DNA of 57,793 bases, from the NCBI GenBank assembly GCA_964605185.1, contig CAZSBF010000012.1, forward strand, positions 1-57,793. Direction: 5' to 3'. The position numbers and the translations under genes were made by a program. The notes under the pieces were generated by a model. That model was not told where the DNA came from, did no database searches, and worked only from the letters and a program-made list of their open reading frames with translations. Below, one piece after another: positions 17,481 to 25,800 of the stretch. Position 1 is the first letter of the stretch; every line of letters begins with the position of its first letter. Source of the stretch: JACRIM01 sp964605185 (GTDB lineage Bacteria > Planctomycetota > Phycisphaerae > UBA1845 > UTPLA1).

Positions 17481-18213
17481 CGCAACGGTTGCGCGGGAAC
17501 GAGCCAAGCTGGCACGCTTCGTTGCTGCGATGCTTAGCGAACCCTCACCCGCATGTCTGGCTGATCTCGCACACCCGGAGATCAGCGGAGAGCTGTACAC
17601 CGCCGCAGCCGTTCTGGGAATCGACGCGGAACTGATCGAGCGTCTGTTGACACCCAGGGCGAATAGCGAATTTGCAGAATCCTACGTTCGCCTGCTGGGC
17701 CATACGGTGCGTAGCGAATGCCCACCCTACGAACTCGAATACCGTGCGTCTGAAGTATTCCAGCAAAGCCAAACGTTGGCCGACATCGCTGGTTTCTATC
17801 GAGCATTCGGTTTCGACGCGATAGGACCTTTGACCGAGCGAGCCGACCATGTTGCAACCGAGTGGGAGTTCCTCTCCGCGATTTCAATGATGGAGTCTTT
17901 GGCTACGTCCGACGAACAGGTTCAATGCTGCCGCGACGCGCAGTGCAGTTTCCTGACAGAGCATGCTGCGAATTGGATGCCGGCGTTTTTCGAACGCATC
18001 CGCCGCGCGGAGCCGCGGTCCTTCATTGCTGATGTGATCAGTCTCGCGGACGCGTTGCTTCGGCAATGGTGCGGCACGAGGCGGGTCGCGGTAGGTCCCG
18101 AGTGGCTGGAGCTTCGACCAATCGACGAAGAAGACTCAACGATTACCTGTGGCGCGCCCGGCGCGGTCGAACTCGGGCCTACGCTTGCGGCCGCATTTGG
18201 CGAGGGGGCCTGA
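17446..18213 (+). CDS. TorD/NarJ-family molybdoenzyme chaperone
   Basis: 255-residue cytoplasmic chaperone that would guard the alpha subunit during cofactor insertion and Tat export. The start at 17446 has GAGGAG nine nt upstream; an earlier in-frame start would read deep into nxrB in a second frame and is rejected. All-helical composition and the motif ECPPYELEY are typical of the TorD/NarJ/DmsD family. It overlaps nxrB by 35 nt and is followed 5 nt later by the HExxH gene. Confidence 0.88.
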   Translation: MSGQPLTPTPSDATVARERAKLARFVAAMLSEPSPACLADLAHPEISGELYTAAAVLGIDAELIERLLTPRANSEFAESYVRLLGHTVRSECPPYELEYRASEVFQQSQTLADIAGFYRAFGFDAIGPLTERADHVATEWEFLSAISMMESLATSDEQVQCCRDAQCSFLTEHAANWMPAFFERIRRAEPRSFIADVISLADALLRQWCGTRRVAVGPEWLELRPIDEEDSTITCGAPGAVELGPTLAAAFGEGA

Positions 18214-18218
18214 CGACG

Positions 18219-19142
18219 ATGTATCTTGGGGTACAGCCGAACTTAATGGAACGAGTTGCATTCGAATCCGCGCGACGGCAGCCGGAAATCCGCATTGCCT
18301 ATGAGCGACAATTCGCTGATTGCTACGAATATCGTGACTCGGCCCGCCGTGATCAGGCTTTTGCCGAATTGCACGACCGCTGGTTCCGCGAGCTTGGCTA
18401 TCGGGCGATTTTCATCAAATATGCCGCCGCTTTCCCGTACGTCAGTCGCCTCGTGGACCGCCTGATGGTCACGCAAGCGTCCGGAGCGCGGGATCAGACG
18501 GTTGAGTTGTTTGGTGAGCCGGGGCAATACACGGTCGTCATGGCCGTCGCACCGGCCGTCCTGTTCGAACTCCCCGCCTTTGATTACTGGGCGCGACACG
18601 AGCTGCAGCACGTGGACGATATGCTCAACCCATCATTTGAATACGACCGCGCCATGAAGCCGAAGGGGGCGACTGATGGCGGCCGCAATCTTGCACGCGA
18701 CCGCTACGCCGTGCTATGGGCTGTTTCCGTGGACGCACGCCTTGAAGCGGCTGGTCACTTGCCGGAGGACATTCGGCAAAAGCGCTATGCGGAGTTAAGT
18801 CGCGCTTTCGGGGTCGCAGGCGACGCGTCGGCGGTCTTCGACGAACTCTGGGAGTCGATCAAGAACTCATCGCCCTCGCACCCGACGCTGTTCAAGTGGT
18901 CCATGCATGGCCCGCCGGGCTGGGAGATTGGTGCGAACAGGACAAATGACCAACGGAACGGCTCGCTGTGCCCGTTATGCGGTTTCCCAACCTTTGACTG
19001 GGGAAATGTGGCAGCAGACGACGAGGATTTGTATCGCACGATTAGCGCTGACTTTCCTGAATGGAAACTTGAAAAAGGCCTTTGCAATCGTTGTGAAGAG
19101 ATTTACCGTGCCTGTGTTCCTGCACGGGTGTGCGCAGGATGA
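18219..19142 (+). CDS. Unrecognised NXR-operon protein with HExxH motif and zinc-ribbon-like C-terminus
   Basis: 307 residues, start at 18219 just after the chaperone stop. A central HELQH (within YWARHELQHVDDM) has the form of a metallopeptidase HExxH site. The C-terminus has two CxxC pairs (CPLCGFPTF and CNRCEEIY) as in a zinc ribbon or rubredoxin-like knuckle. No signal peptide or membrane helix is seen, so it is probably cytoplasmic. I do not recognise the family. Its place between the chaperone and the porin suggests a role in maturation, quality control or processing of the NXR complex; the HExxH could equally bind another metal without proteolysis. Confidence 0.75.
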   Translation: MYLGVQPNLMERVAFESARRQPEIRIAYERQFADCYEYRDSARRDQAFAELHDRWFRELGYRAIFIKYAAAFPYVSRLVDRLMVTQASGARDQTVELFGEPGQYTVVMAVAPAVLFELPAFDYWARHELQHVDDMLNPSFEYDRAMKPKGATDGGRNLARDRYAVLWAVSVDARLEAAGHLPEDIRQKRYAELSRAFGVAGDASAVFDELWESIKNSSPSHPTLFKWSMHGPPGWEIGANRTNDQRNGSLCPLCGFPTFDWGNVAADDEDLYRTISADFPEWKLEKGLCNRCEEIYRACVPARVCAG

Positions 19143-19184
19143 TTATTGTTCGGCATCGCACGATGCCTGAGAAGGAGCTTAGCC

Positions 19185-19355
19185 ATGTTTCCCCCGTTTA
19201 TTGACAGTTTTGGCGATCAGGCGTCGGCTGTGTTTATTAACACCATGGGCACGATTGTCGCAGGGTTCTTTAATACGCTCTTCGGCGCGTTCGTGAATTC
19301 ATTCCTCACTCCACTGTTCAAGCTACTCGCAGTAGGAATTGGCGTTACGGCCTAG
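19185..19355 (+). CDS. 56-residue hydrophobic miniprotein
   Basis: Short ORF with a strong RBS (AAGGAG, 12 nt ahead of the ATG) inside the NXR operon, 42 nt after the HExxH gene and 47 nt before the porin. Almost the whole length is hydrophobic and Phe-rich (INTMGTIVAGFFNTLFGAF, FLTPLFKLLAVGIGV), enough for one or two membrane helices. There is no known family. A similar 36-residue ORF follows the other outer-membrane gene at 46816. Confidence 0.6.
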   Translation: MFPPFIDSFGDQASAVFINTMGTIVAGFFNTLFGAFVNSFLTPLFKLLAVGIGVTA

Positions 19356-19402
19356 TTCACCGATTTATTTTCACCGAGAAGCTCGGAGAGGTTGGTGGAA
19401 TT

Positions 19403-20902
19403 ATGCGGAGCCGAAAGTCCGCGCGATTAGCAGCGCTCACCATCGCGATATTCGTTATGGTGACGCCGAAGAACCGCGCTGAAATACCGACGTCTCAGCC
19501 GACTTCGGCACCTGCCGTGGCGACCGTCAAACCCGGCCCGAAATACATGGGCCTGCGCTACAACGACGATTTTTCCTATTTGGACGGGCCGGAAGGAAGC
19601 TACGTCAAAGACTTCTTTGACCCAATCAAGAATATTCACCTGACTAAGGACTGGACCCTGAGCCTCGGAGGCGAAGCCCGCGTACGCATGGAGTCGGAAA
19701 CCAATCGCAACTTTGGTACACGTGATCCGACAAACGACACATTCTTGCTCCATCGTTATTTTCTGCATGCCGACTTGAAATATCGAAAGCTCGCCCGGCT
19801 TTATGCAGAACTGGGAGACGTTCGTGTCGAAGATCGCGATTTGCCCCAGGTCCCGGGGATGGAGAACACGTTTGATCTTCATCAACTCTTTGCAGACGTG
19901 AAGTTTCTCGGTGAAGAGGCCCCGTTAACTCTGCGAGTCGGCCGACAGGAGATGCTCTATGGAAAGGAACGACTGGTCAGTAAACTCGATTGGTCGAACG
20001 AAACTCGCCGATTCGATGGCGCCAAATTAATTTACAGCACACCCACGCTTGACGTGGATGCGTTCTGGGTCAAGCCGGTAATGTTCTCAAACCAGCCGTT
20101 TTCCAACTCATGGAATACGCACATCAATGAAGGAATGAACCGAAAGCCGGACCACTGGCGGGAAGAACAGAACTTCTATGGTGTGTACTCAACATACAAG
20201 GGGATTCCGCGTCATGTGGTCGATCTCTACTTCCTGGGACTAAACGACCGCGGCATTTTTGTGAACGCCAACAACCGATTTGGAGACCTAAATGTCTACA
20301 CCTTGGGAAGCCGTTTTGCAGGAACGACCGGCAATTGGGATTATGACATCGAAGGCGCGGGGCAGTGGGGCAAATGGGTCGGTGATGAAGTCCACGCATG
20401 GATGATGGGCGCCGACGGTGGATACACCTTTAAGAGCGTTTCCATGACGCCGCGCATTGGCGCGGGATTCGATTTTGCCACAGGCGACGACACCCCACGA
20501 GACAACAGCCACGACACATTTAACCAACTCTATCCGCTCGGGCATGCCTACTTGGGGTTCATCGATGATGTCGCACGGCAGAACATCATTGCGCCGAACC
20601 TTAACGCGAGCATCAAGCCGATCAAGGACGTCACAGTAAAACTGAGCTGGTTTCACTTCTGGCTCGATTCAGAGCTCGACGCCCTTTACAACGCGGGGGG
20701 AAACCCGATCCGGCGGAACGTGACCGGCTCGTCGGGGAATGACGTCGGGGATGAGCTGGACCTGACGATTAACTGGCAGGTGGATGCGCATTCCTCGATG
20801 CTCTTTGGCTGGTCTCATTTCTGGCCGAACAATTTCATCGAGACATCCGGCCGCAGCCAGGACGCGGATTACATTTATTTGCAGTACACCTTTAAGTTCT
20901 GA
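19403..20902 (+). CDS. Outer-membrane beta-barrel porin, alginate-export (AlgE-like) family
   Basis: 499-residue secreted protein with signal peptide (about 1-26) and alternating amphipathic strands ending in an aromatic C-terminus (YIYLQYTFKF), typical of a barrel. Conserved features of the alginate_exp family are visible: RVGRQEMLYGKERLVS, RRFDGAKLIY, and FYGVYSTYKG. Within this operon it is more likely a channel for nitrite/nitrate across the outer membrane than an alginate exporter; that is inference from context. Confidence 0.82.
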   Translation: MRSRKSARLAALTIAIFVMVTPKNRAEIPTSQPTSAPAVATVKPGPKYMGLRYNDDFSYLDGPEGSYVKDFFDPIKNIHLTKDWTLSLGGEARVRMESETNRNFGTRDPTNDTFLLHRYFLHADLKYRKLARLYAELGDVRVEDRDLPQVPGMENTFDLHQLFADVKFLGEEAPLTLRVGRQEMLYGKERLVSKLDWSNETRRFDGAKLIYSTPTLDVDAFWVKPVMFSNQPFSNSWNTHINEGMNRKPDHWREEQNFYGVYSTYKGIPRHVVDLYFLGLNDRGIFVNANNRFGDLNVYTLGSRFAGTTGNWDYDIEGAGQWGKWVGDEVHAWMMGADGGYTFKSVSMTPRIGAGFDFATGDDTPRDNSHDTFNQLYPLGHAYLGFIDDVARQNIIAPNLNASIKPIKDVTVKLSWFHFWLDSELDALYNAGGNPIRRNVTGSSGNDVGDELDLTINWQVDAHSSMLFGWSHFWPNNFIETSGRSQDADYIYLQYTFKF

Positions 20903-20905
20903 ATT

Positions 20906-22000
20906 ATGCACACCAGTTTTGTCAATTCATTCGACAGGCTTCTGGGAGCTCAGGGATTCGCCGAGCGAGATGGGGACGAATTTGGAAAAAACACGCCCGC
21001 AGGTGCGCATCAACCCAGCAATGCCGGAATACTCGTCGACGGCTGCGGCCGCCAGATTGACCACCTGCGTCTTTCCGTAACGACTGCATGCAATCTACGA
21101 TGTCTTTATTGTCGTCCCAACCGAATGAGCCGACATGAACCTCAAGCGAGTGCCTTCGATGACACTCAGCGCCTCGAGTTGATTCAGCACCTGTATCACA
21201 CATATCACCTTCGCCAACTCAGGCTGACAGGGGGCGAGCCACTCCTACATTCATCCATAACATCGCTGATTAGTAGAATCCGATGCATCGCACCGGACCT
21301 TGAGCTGGCGATGACAACGAACGGGTGGCGATTGGCGGAGCTGGCGCGGCCCCTCCGAAGCGCCGGGCTTGATCGTGTCAATGTCTCGCTCGACACGCTC
21401 GATCCAGTGCAATATCGGGAACTTACAGGCGGCGAACTTGTTCCTGTTCTGGATGGCATCGATGAGTGCATCGCAGCCGGATATCCTCCGCCCAAAGTGA
21501 ACACGGTCGTCCTCGCTGGAATCAATGACCATCACCTTGGAGAACTCACAAAGTGGTCGATTCAAAAGGGAACCGAAATCCGGTTTCTAGAGGCCATGCC
21601 GATCGGCCCGGCAGCGCACTTTAATCGAGATCATTTTGTGGACGCTGGCCGTATTCGCGGCGCGTTGTCGCGCCACTACAAGTTGGTCCCCTTGCCTCGA
21701 AGCCACGGCGAGACAGCCAATCGTTTTGTGGTGGAGAATGGCACAATGCGCGGAGTCGTCGGAATCATCGCTCCGGTTTCAGAGCGATTTTGCGGTCAAT
21801 GCCGCCGCATCCGCGTCACCGCTGACGGGCGACTTTTTCCCTGCCTGTTGGACGAGCGGAACGTGGATCTGAAAATGGCGTGGAATCATGGATCGTTGTT
21901 GGAGTCACGCCTGAATCGCCTGATCCAATCCGCGGCGGATACGAAGCAACGCCAGGGACCGGCACTGCAACGAACCGCAATGATTCAACTGGGTGGATAA
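20906..22000 (+). CDS. moaA: GTP 3',8-cyclase MoaA (molybdenum cofactor biosynthesis)
   Basis: Radical-SAM enzyme making the first molybdopterin intermediate from GTP, 364 residues. The N-terminal cluster motif is CNLRCLYC, preceded by DHLRLSVTTA; LTGGEPLL and NVSLDTLD follow. The C-terminal second cluster is CGQCRRIRVTADGRLFPC, and the protein ends in the functional Gly-Gly. About 40 residues ahead of the core are longer than usual, so the true start could be downstream. It begins 4 nt after the porin stop and is 4 nt from mobA, so cofactor genes are part of the NXR operon. Confidence 0.92.
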   Translation: MHTSFVNSFDRLLGAQGFAERDGDEFGKNTPAGAHQPSNAGILVDGCGRQIDHLRLSVTTACNLRCLYCRPNRMSRHEPQASAFDDTQRLELIQHLYHTYHLRQLRLTGGEPLLHSSITSLISRIRCIAPDLELAMTTNGWRLAELARPLRSAGLDRVNVSLDTLDPVQYRELTGGELVPVLDGIDECIAAGYPPPKVNTVVLAGINDHHLGELTKWSIQKGTEIRFLEAMPIGPAAHFNRDHFVDAGRIRGALSRHYKLVPLPRSHGETANRFVVENGTMRGVVGIIAPVSERFCGQCRRIRVTADGRLFPCLLDERNVDLKMAWNHGSLLESRLNRLIQSAADTKQRQGPALQRTAMIQLGG

Positions 22001-22003
22001 TCC

Positions 22004-22693
22004 ATGAATGCGCCTGTGCTCCAGTCACCGATCACCACACCCCGGAAACATCCACGATTGTCGGGAGCGGTGCTGGTTGGTGGAGCAAGCCGGCGCATGG
22101 GCCGCCCCAAGGCCCAACTTCCATTCCAGAATCGTTCGTTTCTTGAACAGATCTTGGTGACCATTGCGCCGTTCGTAGAACAATTGGCGGTGGTGGGTGG
22201 GCCGAACCCGGAAGAAGCGCTACGCGGAGTTCGAGCGCAGGTTCGCCCAGATGTCGAGTGGATTCCAGATGTGGTGGCACACGCAGGCCCGCTCGCCGGC
22301 ATTATCGCGGCTCTGCAACGTGACCCCGAGAGCGATTGGCTGTGCATCGCGTGCGACATGCCGCTGATTCAACCAGCAGCGGTTCAATGGCTCATCAGCC
22401 AGCATCGGGGTACTTCGACCGATGTCGTGGCGGCACAATTGTCAGGATCGCACACCCCCGAACCATTCCCGGCCGTTTATGCACGCTCAGCAATCGATCC
22501 TCTAAGAAGGACACTCAACTTAGGGAACTTTGGACCGATACACGCCATTCGGAGTCTGCGTTGTTTATCCCCGATGGTGCCAACGGGCCTCGAGTCTTCC
22601 TGGTTGAACATTAACACGATCCACGATTGGGAATTGCACTGCATACCATCAAGACCAGCCGATTCCGACTGCCTATCATGTGGAAGTCGATGA
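22004..22693 (+). CDS. mobA: Molybdenum cofactor guanylyltransferase MobA
   Basis: Attaches GMP to molybdopterin to give the MGD cofactor required by the alpha subunit. 229 residues with the nucleotide-binding loop LVGGASRRMGRPKAQL, the HAGPLAGI segment, and the metal site CDMPL. The C-terminal NINT motif (LNINTIHDW) is present. The gene is last in the NXR operon. A following 168-nt gap has no clear terminator. Confidence 0.9.
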   Translation: MNAPVLQSPITTPRKHPRLSGAVLVGGASRRMGRPKAQLPFQNRSFLEQILVTIAPFVEQLAVVGGPNPEEALRGVRAQVRPDVEWIPDVVAHAGPLAGIIAALQRDPESDWLCIACDMPLIQPAAVQWLISQHRGTSTDVVAAQLSGSHTPEPFPAVYARSAIDPLRRTLNLGNFGPIHAIRSLRCLSPMVPTGLESSWLNINTIHDWELHCIPSRPADSDCLSCGSR

Positions 22694-22861
22694 AACTATT
22701 ATCGATCAAACCAACATGTCGCAATGCCGGCACATTTCCCTGCAGAATTCGACTCAATAAGCAAACTGGCTTTTAATCGATCATGAATAACCCATTGCCA
22801 GCCAGGTTATGCGAACACGGGATTAAGGCGCTAGGGTATCGACTGCCCGTGCAAGCGCCGG

Positions 22862-25800
22862 TCAGAACAGGTTTGACACAAACTGATTGAGGTCGTTTTC
22901 ATCAATGTCGGTGTCATTGTCGATATCAGCGCCCCTGCAGTAGCACGTGATGGGAACGCCAAGGAAGCAATTGACGAAGCACTGAATATCGAGGCTTGAG
23001 ACTACGCCGTCGCCATTCACATCACCCGGGTCCACACACGAGTTGTTGAGAATCTGCGAGGCGTTGCCGACCAGGGTGTGATAGAAGAGGTGCAATCCAT
23101 TGAGTCCCAGACGCCCCGCACTGTCAGCAAACTCGAGCGTCTCTACATAGAGAGCCTCGGCGGAGCCGCCGGGTCCATTGCGACGACCGTTATTGATCGC
23201 GTCGACGAGTTCAACGTGCGCCCCCGGGCCAATGAGAAGTCTCTGGAGTTGGAAATTAGAGGTCCAACCAGCGGGGACGTTGCCGCTGTCCAGACCGGCG
23301 GTCTCAAGTGAGACACATGGCCCGGTCGTTCCACCCAGCATGCGAAGCGTTGTATTGGTACCCCATTGAAATCTCGTGGTGTCGGTCATGGCATGGCTGA
23401 AGCTTTCGCGACACCACATCTCGCCTCCCGGGTTTCCACCCGTGCCTAACTGGACCGACGCATTTGAGGCCAATGACACATTTCCTAGATCGATGGTGGA
23501 TGTACTGCCACCGCCCGCTCCATCGGCGGAAAACACCACATTACCGTAGATCGACTCGACATTCTTAGCCTCGAAGCGCCCCCCGAAGCGAGCCTTAATC
23601 GTCAACCCCGACGAGGCGAGGCTCTGAAGAGACACAGTGCTGTTCAAGTCGAGCAAACTTCCGGCCTGTTCCACATCGAGTTGTTCAAGTGCCGATCCGC
23701 TGGTGGATACATAGCTGCTGACGAGCGGGAAGCGTACGATCGCACCTTGCAGCACAATGACCGACGTGCCATTGAGATTCGTTACGTGGGATGTGTCGAA
23801 TACGCTCGTTGATCCGCTGATATTTAGCGTCCCCTCGGGGATTGCAGTGAATGGCGCGCCAATCAGCGTACCGCCGTTGACCACGTCGATGCGGGCGTTT
23901 GATCCAAGCGCCGCAAGGCTGCTTAATTGGAGCAGTGCGTTGGCGTTTTGGGCGGCAAAGGAGACATTCGACGCGGACGATAGCAAGGGCATGCGCAGCG
24001 TTGCACCATTGTTCGCCTGAACGATCATGCCATTGGCGGCCCCGTCGATGCTGGCCAGTCCGCCGAATTCAAGCAGACTATTATTGCCATTCGCCGTCAG
24101 ACCCTCTGGTCCATCTGTCCCAGCAAACATGGTTACAAGCGGGATGGAAACTTGTGCGCCGAAGGACACCTGAATGGATGAGCGGTCAATGTTTGTCACG
24201 TGTGTCAGATCGAGGACGCTCGTCGGCCACATGACTCTCACCGTCGAGCGGTCAAGCGTCGTCAAAGGCGCGGCGATGACCGTGCCCCCATTGTCCGCCG
24301 TGAGAATAATGCCGGGTGGAAGGGTCGCCAGGCTGTCGAGTCGCAAAAGCGAGCCCGAAGCAGCCGACGTTAATGAGGCATTTGCGATCGACGTCAGCGC
24401 CGGCGCGAGGACGGTGCCGCCGTTGTTGGCCTGAATGTTCATCCCATTGCCGCCGCCGTCGGCGGCAATCATCTGGCTCAAATCCAATACCGCATTGGCT
24501 CCGATCGCGGTCAAACCCTCGATCCGTCCGCCGACGCCGGTGTATGAAGTGATCGGAACCGTGGCGTTACCGTCGGCCAGCACGTTGAAGTCGCACTGCG
24601 TCAAGTCAAGCGTTGCGGCTGGACTCACGGTCAGTGTCCCGGAAATGCGGAATACGCCGTGGGCCAAGAGTGAATTCTGAACGGCCAATGAATTGCCGCT
24701 CAGTATGTTAACAATCGCGCTCGATCCGGGCATCGACATCGAATCAAGTTCGATTCCAGTGACGTCTTCATTGACCGTGTATGACCCGCTGGGGAGCGTG
24801 ACGCCATAGTTCACCGCGCCGTTGTCGGGAAAGGAATCGCCCTGCGCCAGACCGCTCCAGCAGGCCGTGTTCGACCATTGCCCGGTCCCGCAGGTCCACT
24901 GCGACGCCGTCGCTGGCCCGCAGAGCGTTCTGGACTGACCGGGCGACAGGGCCTGTCCGTCCACGGTCAGAGGGACCGTTCCGCCGGCGATGACGGTCAC
25001 GCAGTGAAGCTGTCCGTTCTGACTCAGTATCGGAACCAACTCCGCGATTGCACCCGGTGTGACAGTAATTTCATGATTTGTGCTGGATATCACAAATGGG
25101 ACCGTGACGGTTCCTTGAACTGTTTCAACAATGGTTGAACCGCAGGTGATCAAGAACTCGGTAGTTCCGGAGATCGGCACGTATAGCAATGGCAGGGGCC
25201 AGTCACACGGGCGCATCACAAAATATGTCCCGCTCGATATGACAACTCGGATGCCTTGCGCCGGATCTAACGCGTCGCGCGCGACAAAGTCACAGTCACC
25301 ACTGGCGAGGTAGCCAGTATTTGCATCTCCGTCATCAAAATCGCCCGACACGACGAGCGGCTCGACATCGATCCCGTCGTACAGCCCGTCGTTGTCGTCG
25401 TCCGGGTCACAAGCGTCCCCCTGGCCGTCGCCGTCGGTATCTGATTGCGCCATGTTGTAGTCGGACGGGCAATTGTCGCATGCTTCGCCAACACCGTCAC
25501 CGTCGTTGTCTGTTTGCAATGGATTCGGTATAGACACGCAGTTATCGCATACGTCGCCAATTCCGTCCCGGTCGTGGTCTATCTGCAACGGATTGCCGTC
25601 GAATGGACAGTTGTCACAGGCATCGCCAATTGCATCATCGTCCGAGTTTTCCTGAGTCGGGTTGGAGATCGATGGGCAATTGTCCGCAGCGCAGGTGTTC
25701 TCGGCGAATCCGGGGTTGCCGTAACCGTCGCCGTCGGTGTCGGTGCACGCATCATTGCAATCGGCCGTACCATCGCCATCGGTGTCGTCCGCAATGCCTC

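Noticed and set aside
82..22693. Calling the organism an anammox bacterium
   Set aside because: NXR and HAO-like genes are shared with other groups; no hydrazine synthase or hydrazine dehydrogenase set is present in the window.
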